This document shows positions 1 to 5,530 of a stretch of 5,578 nucleotides of DNA, piece by piece. The stretch is taken from assembly GCA_030632525.1 (NCBI GenBank), contig DAOVUP010000131.1, forward strand, positions 1-5,578, written 5' to 3'. The stretch's first letter is position 1, and every line of letters begins with the position of its first letter. A program made the position numbers and the translations under genes. Source of the DNA: Desulfobacteraceae bacterium (GTDB taxonomy: Bacteria; Desulfobacterota; DSM-4660; Desulfatiglandales; Desulfatiglandaceae). Below the pieces are notes generated by a model. The model had not been told where the DNA came from, did not search any database, and worked only from the letters and a program-made list of their open reading frames with translations.

Positions 1-795
1 GATAACACCTGAAATGGTGGCAAATACCGGGGTCAGGAAGGTAAAAGCAGAGAGAAGACTTACCGGATAGGCGTGCACGAGATAGAACCAGACAAGATAG
101 CTTATGAAGGCGATAATGATTCCCTGAAATAATATCGATGAGATGATGAGGGCATCAAAACGTTGAATGGGCACCTCCTGAAACAGGATACTCAGGAGGA
201 AAAGGATGGGGATGGAAAAAACGGTCTGGTAAAAGAGCGTGTGATGATGTGACACCCTTCCCACCAATCGTCTCTTGATATAGATAGTGGTAACTGCCCA
301 AAGAAGGGCTGCGCCCAGGGCACACATATCACCACCCAATTGGATCAGCGAGGGGACGCCCAGGTATTTGCTCAAGAGGAGGACAATGCCCGCAAATGCC
401 AGGATCAGCCCGATTCCTTTATGAATGGTAATTCGATCTCCCCGCAGGAAATAATGAGCCCCTAAGGTATGGAAAAAAGGCGTGCTATAGAGGAGAATCC
501 ATGCCGAAGAAACCGTTGTATAAAGTAGCGAGGAAAACAGGAGTGCAAATTCTGCCCCGAACAGTATCCCCACAACCAGGCCATCCAGCACCTTTCCCGG
601 AAAAAGGCGCATCCTGTTCACTTTCATCCAGGCAGTTAATCCCAATACTGCGATTACAGACCGGATGCCGGCACCAAAAATAGGGTCTATACCAGCGTTG
701 CTGACCTTTATGGCTACCCCGTTAAAACCCCACAACATACAGAGCACGGTAAGCAGGGCCATAGCCTTTAAATCAAGGGTGTCTTTCTCTGGCAT
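1..795 (-). CDS. EamA/DMT-family transporter, 3' end cut by window edge
   Basis: Reading the minus strand from ATG at 795 gives 265 open codons to the window edge. This is a very hydrophobic protein of the drug/metabolite transporter superfamily (inner-membrane permeases with two EamA repeats of five helices; usual length about 290-300 residues, so roughly the last helix is missing). It begins MPEKDTLDLKAMALLTVLCM followed by LWGFNGVAIKVS, the usual first-helix signature of EamA proteins. The first repeat ends with a conserved-style segment HKGIGLILAFAGIVLLL, and the second repeat shows SLLSAFTFLTPVFATISGVI, the family's typical penultimate-helix motif, at the visible end. The start lies 26 nt after the queF stop, with no strong Shine-Dalgarno, which suggests translation depends on queF. 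The substrate cannot be told from sequence; EamA proteins carry amino acids, metabolites or drugs. Family assignment is secure, function is not. Confidence 0.92.
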   Translation of the reverse strand, partial: MPEKDTLDLKAMALLTVLCMLWGFNGVAIKVSNAGIDPIFGAGIRSVIAVLGLTAWMKVNRMRLFPGKVLDGLVVGILFGAEFALLFSSLLYTTVSSAWILLYSTPFFHTLGAHYFLRGDRITIHKGIGLILAFAGIVLLLSKYLGVPSLIQLGGDMCALGAALLWAVTTIYIKRRLVGRVSHHHTLFYQTVFSIPILFLLSILFQEVPIQRFDALIISSILFQGIIIAFISYLVWFYLVHAYPVSLLSAFTFLTPVFATISGVI

Positions 796-821
796 CTGTT
801 TTGCCCAAAACAGGTTCTCAG

Positions 822-1208
822 TTACAACTCCCCCTCAATGCAAGTCGTATCAAAACCCCCGCGTGTGTTGTATACGGTTGTAACTTTCAGGCGATCTGTT
901 GAAAGTTTATCCTTCAGATCATGATAAATCCTTTTTGTCACGCCTTCTTGAAATAGTCCGACATTGCGAAAACTGACGATATAGTATTTAAGGGACTTGA
1001 GCTCTATGCATTTTCCCCCCTCGGGGTAATACTCGATAATCAAACGACCTACATCCGGCAAACCACTGAATGGGCAGGCGGCAATAAATTCCTCTGTTTC
1101 CGTTTTTATGTATTGATTTGAGCTGTCAAACTCAAAGGTCTCAAGAAAGTCGGTCCTGATATTATCAGGGGTCTCCCATTCAAAGATCCTTCCATCAGCT
1201 TTTACCAT
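822..1208 (-). CDS. queF: NADPH-dependent 7-cyano-7-deazaguanine (preQ0) reductase, QueF
   Basis: QueF reduces the nitrile of preQ0 to the aminomethyl group of preQ1 with NADPH in the cytoplasm, a step in making queuosine for tRNA wobble positions. With the start chosen here the protein has 128 residues, the short single-domain (B. subtilis-like) form. Visible signatures: the catalytic cysteine in ACPFSGLPD (C45, with acid D52), the QueF motif ELKSLKYY (residues 69-76) that binds NADPH, SFRN just after it, and RGG at 116-118. ATG at 1208 is preferred over an in-frame GTG at 1241 because AAGGGGGA lies about 8 nt upstream and alignment to QueF does not need the extra 11 residues; the GTG also has an AAGGTGG upstream, so it is not excluded. 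The A of the ATG is shared with the stop of an upstream small ORF (TAATG). The usual FHE of B. subtilis QueF appears here as FQE (Q87, E88). Confidence 0.93.
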   Translation of the reverse strand: MVKADGRIFEWETPDNIRTDFLETFEFDSSNQYIKTETEEFIAACPFSGLPDVGRLIIEYYPEGGKCIELKSLKYYIVSFRNVGLFQEGVTKRIYHDLKDKLSTDRLKVTTVYNTRGGFDTTCIEGEL

Positions 1209-1345
1209 TAGCGTGTCCCCCTTTCCAAACAGACAAGCCACATCTCGCCACCTTCAGCATTTCCGATCATAAACTGATCCCCCGGACATATGGCCTCTAT
1301 TAATATCACATATTTCCCAACAGTTAACCATATTCCGTTCAGCAC
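1208..1345 (-). CDS. Small ORF translationally coupled to queF, unknown product
   Basis: A 45-codon minus-strand frame starts at GTG 1345 (or TTG 1360, giving 50 codons; the frame is closed by TGA just upstream) and ends in TAA whose last base is the first base of the queF ATG (TAATG). I do not recognise the protein. It starts [20 protein letters not shown] and ends [12 protein letters not shown], with one moderately hydrophobic stretch ([10 protein letters not shown]) and two cysteines (C20, C39), and no motif I can name. Support for coding: exact stop/start overlap with queF, placement of the queF Shine-Dalgarno within its last codons, and a candidate promoter just upstream. Against: no ATG except at internal residue 26, and no strong ribosome binding site. 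It could be a genuine small protein, a coupling leader or a remnant of a longer gene. Confidence 0.45.
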   Translation of the reverse strand: MLNGIWLTVGKYVILIEAICPGDQFMIGNAEGGEMWLVCLERGTR

Positions 1346-1379
1346 TTCAACAGAGATCAACCAATTTCAATATCTTATG

Positions 1380-1408
1380 AATATATTTGCATTCAAGACA
1401 CGCAGCAA
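1380..1408 (-). promoter_or_regulatory. Candidate sigma70-type promoter for the queF operon
   Basis: On the minus strand TTGCTG (1408-1403), a 17-nt spacer and TATATT (1385-1380) fit a sigma70 promoter about 35-40 nt before the small-ORF start. An overlapping alternative is TTGAAT (1396-1391), 16 nt, GATATT (1374-1369). Only the pattern and its location support this. Confidence 0.35.
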
Positions 1409-1432
1409 ATCCTGCGATTGCCTGACCCACCC

Positions 1433-1461
1433 TTGACTTAAACTGCGCCTTTCATTAACCT
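1433..1461 (+). promoter_or_regulatory. Weak candidate promoter for the SAM hydrolase gene
   Basis: TTGACT (1433-1438) followed after 17 nt by TAACCT (1456-1461) is a good -35 with a poor -10. It would give a leader of about 100 nt before the gene at 1575. It is the best plus-strand candidate I see in the divergent gap, but it is weak. Confidence 0.2.
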
Positions 1462-1540
1462 GATCTTATGGAAAAGAAAATCAATATAGAGAGGACATCC
1501 AATTCAGATCTCATGGATTTTGTTCTGCCGGGAAAGGCCG

Positions 1541-1569
1541 GGGAAATTCTTCCCTCACTCGTTGAGGGG
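1541..1569 (+). promoter_or_regulatory. Leader hairpins over the SAM hydrolase ribosome binding site
   Basis: The Shine-Dalgarno GAGGGG (1564-1569, 5 nt before ATG 1575) is paired in a perfect 6-bp hairpin: CCCTCA (1552-1557), loop CTCGT, TGAGGG (1563-1568). A second hairpin, GGGAA (1541-1545), loop ATTC, TTCCC (1550-1554), uses the same CCC and so excludes the first. The pairings are read directly from the sequence; a regulatory role (start-site masking, thermometer or switch) is inference. Confidence 0.35.
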
Positions 1570-1574
1570 TGGGT

Positions 1575-2384
1575 ATGAAGCACTCCGGGCTTATTACCCT
1601 GCTCACAGATTTTGGTCTGGAAGATCCTTATGTGGGCATGATGAAGGGGGTTATATTGACCGTCAACCCGGATGCCCGCATTATCGACATAAGCCACCAT
1701 GTTAAGGCCGGGTCCATTACCAGGGCTGCAGGAATCATCCGCGAGACCTATCCCTATTTTCCGGAAGGAACCGTTCATATATCAGTGGTTGATCCTGGAG
1801 TAGGCGGTAAGAGACGGGCAATCATCTTAATAACCCGATCTCATCTTTTTGTGGGACCTGATAATGGCATCTTCTGGCCTATCATGAATTTACATCAAAA
1901 TATCAAGATCATACACATCACCGAAACCAAATACTTTCTCCCTGATGTGAGCAACACATTTCATGGCCGGGATATCTTTGCCCCGGTGGCAGCACACCTG
2001 TCAAAGGGAGTCGACCCTTTTGAAATGGGACCGGTCATCAGCGACCCTGTTAAGCTCCAGCTCCCCGCTCCACACCAGGAAGGCGAAACCCTCCATGGCC
2101 AGGTAGTTAGAATTGATCATTTCGGGAACCTGATCACTAACATCCACCGTAAAGAGATTGAGGAATTTACGGGGGGTAAAACCCCGATCATAAGGCTTGA
2201 AGATCTTCTTATAGAAGGTATGCGAGGGATATATGCCGAATGCGGAAAAGGAGAATTCCTGAGCCTGTTCGGCAGTTCCGGTTATCTTGAGATCGCAGTC
2301 AACCAGGGCCGGACCTCTGATCTACTTGGCCTCGATGAGGCGGAAATCATCGGGTTAGAGGTTGAAGTTAGCCTCGGCCTCTAA
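1575..2384 (+). CDS. S-adenosyl-L-methionine hydrolase (adenosine-forming), DUF62 family
   Basis: Complete 269-residue protein of the DUF62/SAM hydroxide adenosyltransferase family, which hydrolyses S-adenosylmethionine to adenosine and methionine in the cytoplasm; some members are thought to remove the inactive SAM epimer. The N-terminal signature LITLLTDFGLEDPYVGMMKG (residues 6-25) is followed by the catalytic region VVDPGVGGKRRA and NTFHGRDIFAPVAAHL. D73, R80 and H130 match the conserved Asp-Arg-His trio of the family, and PDNG (95-98) is also kept. The C-terminal barrel shows IDHFGNLITNI (180-190) and FGSSGYLEIAVNQG near the end. Length and motif order are normal, so it should be active. 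ATG 1575 is chosen because GAGGGG sits 5 nt upstream; an in-frame GTG at 1569 would fall inside that site. It is divergent from queF, and its last 30 bp overlap the 3' end of the convergent HNH gene, with no terminator visible between them. Confidence 0.93.
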   Translation: MKHSGLITLLTDFGLEDPYVGMMKGVILTVNPDARIIDISHHVKAGSITRAAGIIRETYPYFPEGTVHISVVDPGVGGKRRAIILITRSHLFVGPDNGIFWPIMNLHQNIKIIHITETKYFLPDVSNTFHGRDIFAPVAAHLSKGVDPFEMGPVISDPVKLQLPAPHQEGETLHGQVVRIDHFGNLITNIHRKEIEEFTGGKTPIIRLEDLLIEGMRGIYAECGKGEFLSLFGSSGYLEIAVNQGRTSDLLGLDEAEIIGLEVEVSLGL

Positions 2385-2657
2385 ATACTCTTCCCACTCC
2401 ACAGGTAATAGCGATTTTTTCTTGTTGTTGCACTCTTTACAGGCAGGGACAAGATTCCCTTTCTTGCTTTTCCCACCCCGTGCAAGAGGCACCACATGGT
2501 CCATGGTCAGGTTCTCCCGCCCCACCTGCCGGTTGCAATAATGACAAATCCCCTTCTCGATTCTGCTGTTCCACCAGTGGGAACGTCTTAGGCGCCGGGC
2601 TTTTTCCTTTTCCCGTCTTATCTCTTCATCGCTAAGAGTTTCGAAATAGATAGCCAT
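2355..2657 (-). CDS. Small HNH endonuclease-type protein
   Basis: A 100-residue protein with one HNH nuclease fold (beta-beta-alpha metal finger). A charged helix at residues 10-27 (EEIRREKEKARRLRR) precedes CHYC (C38, C41), then TMDHVVPLARGG with the metal/catalytic pair D53-H54, then GNLVPACKECNNKK with N68 and the second zinc pair C73/C76. The last HNH position reads as N77/N78 rather than His, as in many HNH proteins. Stand-alone proteins of this size are common in bacteria and are annotated as HNH endonucleases; most have no known role, and nothing here ties it to a phage or a restriction system. ATG 2657 has AGG 6 nt upstream. The last nine codons plus stop run antisense through the end of the SAM hydrolase gene. 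Homing, repair or defence roles are all possible. Confidence 0.87.
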   Translation of the reverse strand: MAIYFETLSDEEIRREKEKARRLRRSHWWNSRIEKGICHYCNRQVGRENLTMDHVVPLARGGKSKKGNLVPACKECNNKKKSLLPVEWEEYLEAEANFNL

Positions 2658-2698
2658 ATAAAACCTGATGGACCGGAAAAAGTCACTGACCTGTCTTT

Positions 2699-2724
2699 GT
2701 CATTCCCGCGAACGCGGGAGTGAC
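2699..2724. repeat. REP-like palindrome (GTCATTCCCGCG type)
   Basis: GTCATTCCCGCG (2699-2710) and CGCGGGAGTGAC (2713-2724) pair over 12 positions, with one T-G wobble, around a central AA. The arm resembles the intergenic palindrome GTCATTCCCGCGAA that I know as widespread in Desulfobacterota and other genomes. The following GACCTTTTACGAGACCATC (2734-2752) also resembles sequence often seen beside such palindromes, so the repeat unit may extend to about 2754. No T-run follows on either side, so it is not a classical terminator, although it could stabilise or end transcripts from the gene ending at 2796. Confidence 0.7.
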
Positions 2725-2752
2725 GGCCCTGAAGACCTTTTACGAGACCATC

Positions 2753-2784
2753 AATCCCTGAATTCCTCAATCCCTAAATCCCTG
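2753..2784. repeat. 8-bp tandem repeat, AATCCCTG core, four units
   Basis: Four successive octamers read AATCCCTG, AATTCCTC, AATCCCTA, AATCCCTG, followed by AATT. The array fills the spacer right up to the stop of the fused plsC gene. It is probably slipped-strand simple sequence with no coding role. Confidence 0.7.
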
Positions 2785-2795
2785 AATTACGTTTC

Positions 2796-4385
2796 TCAAT
2801 TTCCATACTTCTCTTTCAGCACCCTGATAACCTCTTTTAGACGCTCTTCCTCCTGTCCGCCTCGATCATTTTCAGGCTTCTGCTGAATTCCGGTCTTGTC
2901 TGTTGTGGTCCTAAAAAAAGAGGTCTTAATAGGTGGGTTTACACGTATATTAAGGACAAAATAACGTTCAGCCCTCTCTGTTTCCACAGAGTAGCCTATC
3001 TCGTAGGGATACCATCCTGAATCCACCTGTTTGTAATTGTCAAACCGGACGATCGCCAGATCTTGGCTTGAAGACCTCAGGGGCACATAGGAAAAAAGAA
3101 GGGGTAGAAAATTCTCCTTATTAATCAGAAGTTTTGGACTTTCAGGGCCCTTATCTCCTACGCAGTAGGCAACGATCCCGTCAAGCCTGGTAAAGCCGAC
3201 AGACTCAAGATTAACACCCATTTGAGCTAAGAAAGTCATAATTGTTTCCCGGTTATTTGCCATCAAAAGCCTCCTAAAAGCAGTGTCACTGTTCCCTTGC
3301 CCCTCCGCAGCCTCATACGCAACCTGCCCTTTTCTCTGGGCCGGCTCTCCGGGGGGTGGGGGTATAGGCGCGCCGGCGATATCAAGACTCTCCGGCCGTC
3401 CTGTGATCTCTGAGCGGCAATATCCTGGGGATTTAAGCCATGTCTTCTCCTGAAAAACCATTGTGGTCTCTTGATCTTGAGGATCTAACACGTGAGTGGA
3501 CTGGTCAATGATCAATGTCTTGAAACTGGAAAATCTCGCCCTCATTTTGTCAATAAGCTGGTCCACCGGCATAAGATACCCTGACGAACTCCCGGGCATT
3601 ACCAAAAGGAGAGATGTAATAAGCAAAATCATGCCAACTTTTTTGAAACTGGTATTGGTACGCATACCAACAGTAGAACCGCTCTTTTCCATCTGACTTA
3701 ACATCGCATCTCTCACCTGATCCATAAGCTCAGGGATTTTTCTCTTTGTATAATTTGCGAGAGAAATAGGTTTTCCAATACTTAAACTGAAGGAGCCCTT
3801 TTTTATCCTGAGGCTCCCCTTGGGGGCAATGCGGTGGCTGCCGTTGATCGCCACAGGTACGATGTCGCAACCTGATTTGATCGCCAGACTGAATCCACCC
3901 TTTTTAAATTGCCCCAACCTTCCGTCAGGACTCCGCGTCCCTTCAGGGAAAATGAGCACGGATGCCCCGTTTTTTATCCTTTCTGCCGCCAGATTCATGC
4001 TCTTAACAGCCTTTCTTGGATCATCTCTTTCTATTCCTATGTACCCGGCCCTTCTCGTGGCAGTGCCAAAAACGGGGAGGTTCATCAGCTCCTGTTTCAA
4101 GATAAATTTGAAATTCACCGGCAGGCATGCAAGCAGGGCAAAAATATCGAAAAAGCTCTGGTGATTGGTCATATAGATACGCGGCACATCAGTGTCAAGA
4201 TTTCCCAGACCGCTCACCCTTACCCTGATGCCGCAGACCCGGAGAATCATTTTGGACCATGGAGCAGCGCAATAGAAATGCACCTTCCTTCCGGTCTTGT
4301 CAACAACAGAGATCATGATGCCCCACGTGCTCATGATTATTGTCCAAACAACGATAAACGCGTTTAAGCTGATATACCTGATCAT
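2796..4385 (-). CDS. plsC: PlsC acyltransferase in frame with a secreted LolA-like domain
   Basis: One open frame of 529 codons. Residues 1-238 form a complete 1-acyl-sn-glycerol-3-phosphate acyltransferase, an inner-membrane enzyme that makes phosphatidic acid from lysophosphatidate and acyl-ACP/CoA. It has an N-terminal membrane helix (6-28), the catalytic NHQSFFD (H75, D80), GYIGIER (114-120), FPEGTRS (146-152) and IVPVAING (175-182), and a final helix ending near 232 as in stand-alone PlsC. Residues 241-269 (MRTNTSFKKV, then a hydrophobic core and MPGSSSG) look like a signal peptide without a lipobox. Residues 270-529 resemble LolA-fold envelope proteins (LIDKMRARFSSFKTLIIDQS, then GFTRLDGIVAYCVG, LLINKENFLPLLF), with a proline-rich insert (340-349) and a charged C-terminal tail. 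Start ATG 4385 has AGGAG 8 nt upstream. The charge pattern predicts an exported second half. Family of residues 1-238 is secure; the LolA-like call is moderate. Whether one or two proteins are made is open. Confidence 0.85.
   Translation of the reverse strand: MIRYISLNAFIVVWTIIMSTWGIMISVVDKTGRKVHFYCAAPWSKMILRVCGIRVRVSGLGNLDTDVPRIYMTNHQSFFDIFALLACLPVNFKFILKQELMNLPVFGTATRRAGYIGIERDDPRKAVKSMNLAAERIKNGASVLIFPEGTRSPDGRLGQFKKGGFSLAIKSGCDIVPVAINGSHRIAPKGSLRIKKGSFSLSIGKPISLANYTKRKIPELMDQVRDAMLSQMEKSGSTVGMRTNTSFKKVGMILLITSLLLVMPGSSSGYLMPVDQLIDKMRARFSSFKTLIIDQSTHVLDPQDQETTMVFQEKTWLKSPGYCRSEITGRPESLDIAGAPIPPPPGEPAQRKGQVAYEAAEGQGNSDTAFRRLLMANNRETIMTFLAQMGVNLESVGFTRLDGIVAYCVGDKGPESPKLLINKENFLPLLFSYVPLRSSSQDLAIVRFDNYKQVDSGWYPYEIGYSVETERAERYFVLNIRVNPPIKTSFFRTTTDKTGIQQKPENDRGGQEEERLKEVIRVLKEKYGN
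3704..3718 (-). promoter_or_regulatory. Possible internal ribosome binding site and start inside plsC-lolA
   Basis: AGGTGA (3718-3713) lies 8 nt before an in-frame ATG at 3704 (residue 228 of the long frame). Initiation here would give a separate 302-residue protein with a long n-region before the signal-peptide-like segment. Other in-frame ATGs at 3692 and 3665 have weaker upstream signals. The spacing is seen in the sequence; its use is inference. Confidence 0.35.
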
Positions 4386-4393
4386 GATAAGTA

Positions 4394-4398
4394 CTCCT
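4394..4398 (-). promoter_or_regulatory. Shine-Dalgarno of plsC, overlapping an upstream stop codon
   Basis: AGGAG is placed 8 nt before ATG 4385. The TAG that ends the upstream 25-codon ORF (4399-4397) overlaps this site (TAGGAG), so ribosomes finishing that ORF would stop on the plsC binding site. Confidence 0.75.
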
Positions 4399-4474
4399 AA
4401 AGACTTACTTCAAGGACCGTTTCGCCGTCTTTGGTCTCATAGATTACAATTTCGCTCTTTGATTTCTCATTCAC
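4397..4474 (-). pseudogene. Truncated RhuM-like N-terminus or small leader ORF
   Basis: GTG 4474 opens 25 codons to TAG. The peptide MNEKSKSEIVIYETKDGETV and then LEVSL resembles the opening of RhuM-family proteins (typically a charged start, IVIYQT-DG and a V-L/VRL strand before a DNA-binding helix-turn-helix). A full member is over 300 residues; here nothing recognisable follows, so this would be a decayed remnant. The ribosome binding site is weak (GGA about 9 nt upstream). An alternative is a short leader peptide coupled to plsC, because its stop overlaps the plsC Shine-Dalgarno. The resemblance is from memory of the family over a short stretch. Confidence 0.45.
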
Positions 4475-4540
4475 GGGCAGATTCCAATTTATATAGCCGA
4501 AAATGTCAGTATTTCACGGACATCCCTATTTCCCCACTAA

Positions 4541-5320
4541 TCACAGTTTCTCATATTGACGCTGAACCTCGTCAGTCCCGTAGACCCTCTCAAGCCTGCG
4601 TACAATAAAGTGACCACGTGCCATGTCCTGGAAATGATCGATAAAAATCGTGTTTATCAATGCACCTCCCGCTGCCCCAATTAGAGGCACGGCCTGTGCT
4701 GCAAATTTCTCTGAGACGTTTACTCCAAAACGGGATGCAATTGTGGTTATGAACCTGGAAATCGCCGGGGCACCCTTCTCTGCCAACCCTTTTTTCGCTA
4801 TGTATTTGACGGCTTCAGAAACCTCGCGGGCAAAAGCAGCCCGCACCACAAAATATCCGGTCTCAGTTGCATCGTCTCCGGGCGATTTCCCTCCAAGGGC
4901 AAAAACTTCCAGGCAAGCCAACTTTGCTTCGAGCGTTTTGATCTTTTCGCCTTCGCTCCGTGCGATATCGGCAATGGAACGGAGCATGATGATTGTTGAG
5001 ACAGGCAACTCCACTGTAAGGGCTGGCAGACCAAAGGCACCACCTACTGCACCGGAAGTTGCAGCAAGCATTTTGTGCAAAAAATTCCAGGAAGATACCC
5101 TTGGCCGTTCATCCATCGTTATAACCGCGAATTCCAGTGCCTTGCGCAATGATTCTTTTGTAGCCTGCTGGACCACCTCTGACCATTTGGCTGGTAGAAT
5201 TTCAAAACCCTTATCAATAGCAGTCCCCAACGCATCGGTGATCCTTGCAGCCAGGCCCGGGTTTTCTAATAGATCTTTTGCATATTTCAGATCCTCGATT
5301 TCGTTTTGTGACATGGGCAT
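4541..5320 (-). CDS. EcsC-family protein
   Basis: A 259-residue protein of the EcsC family (Pfam EcsC), named after the third gene of the B. subtilis ecs ABC-transporter operon; its biochemical role is unknown and no ABC genes are seen here. Family features: LENPGLAARITDALGTAIDK with GFEILP near the N-terminus, a glycine-rich hydrophobic stretch (residues 89-113, SGAVGGAFGLPALTVELPVS) leading into IIMLRSIADIARSEGE, CLEVFALGGKSPGDDATETG (136-155), and a second glycine-rich segment VPLIGAAGGALIN (211-223) followed by HFQDMARGHFIVRRLE. The hydrophobic segments suggest membrane association rather than clear spanning helices. ATG 5320 is chosen because GGGGAG lies about 9 nt upstream and homologues begin near here; an in-frame GTG at 5374 would add 18 residues of unlike composition. 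The plsC-lolA gene follows 155 nt downstream on the same strand. The family assignment is strong, its function is not known. Confidence 0.92.
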   Translation of the reverse strand: MPMSQNEIEDLKYAKDLLENPGLAARITDALGTAIDKGFEILPAKWSEVVQQATKESLRKALEFAVITMDERPRVSSWNFLHKMLAATSGAVGGAFGLPALTVELPVSTIIMLRSIADIARSEGEKIKTLEAKLACLEVFALGGKSPGDDATETGYFVVRAAFAREVSEAVKYIAKKGLAEKGAPAISRFITTIASRFGVNVSEKFAAQAVPLIGAAGGALINTIFIDHFQDMARGHFIVRRLERVYGTDEVQRQYEKL

Positions 5321-5380
5321 TTTGATTCGCTCCCCTTCAGGCTTAACGCTATTGGTAAACGCTGGTTGTTCCACCCCATC

Positions 5381-5395
5381 AAAAGGAGTCCTTTT
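5381..5395. repeat. 15-bp palindrome upstream of ecsC
   Basis: AAAAGGA G TCCTTTT is a perfect 7-bp inverted repeat about a single base, about 60 nt before the ecsC start and about 25 nt downstream of a TATAAA on the minus strand (5426-5421). The position would suit an operator, but I know of no regulator with this site. Confidence 0.4.
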
Positions 5396-5509
5396 TGCCC
5401 TTCCGTCTCCTTACTTGTATTTTATAGTCTTAGCACAGTTTTCAGATCGCAATCCAGATCCTATTTCCAGCATCCTCACATGTGTTTTATTGTTTTTCGA
5501 CTGCTTTTT

Positions 5510-5530
5510 CAATCGACAATCTTCAATCCT
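5510..5530. repeat. 7-bp tandem repeat, CAATCNN, three units
   Basis: CAATCGA, CAATCTT and CAATCCT follow one another without gaps. The spacer 5375-5578 shows no convincing gene on either strand. It is AT-rich and also holds a two-copy octamer, GTTATTTA CTTATTTA (5551-5566). Confidence 0.5.

Noticed and set aside
501..883. Two plus-strand frames of 60 and 72 codons
   Set aside because: They are antisense to the EamA transporter and the end of queF and show no domain.
1242..1345. preQ1 riboswitch upstream of queF
   Set aside because: I looked for a preQ1-I-like short hairpin plus A-rich tail and saw none; the stretch is better explained by the small ORF.
1455..1778. 107-codon minus-strand frame over the SAM hydrolase start
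   Set aside because: It is opposite the conserved N-terminus of the hydrolase and has no recognisable motif.
2699..2724. Reading the palindrome as a rho-independent terminator
   Set aside because: The stem is strong but no run of T follows in either direction.
2668..2886. 72-codon plus-strand frame over the repeat spacer
   Set aside because: It reads through the REP-like palindrome and octamer array and antisense into the LolA-like domain, with composition set by the repeats.
3820..4367. Two overlapping plus-strand frames (114 and 152 codons)
   Set aside because: Both are antisense to the PlsC domain, whose catalytic motifs are intact on the minus strand.
4798..5043. 81-codon minus-strand frame inside ecsC
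   Set aside because: It is a shifted frame fully within the EcsC gene.
5403..5413. Strong AAGGAG (minus strand) as a ribosome binding site
   Set aside because: No ATG, GTG or TTG lies at a usable distance; the next starts are more than 20 nt away and the ecsC start has its own site.
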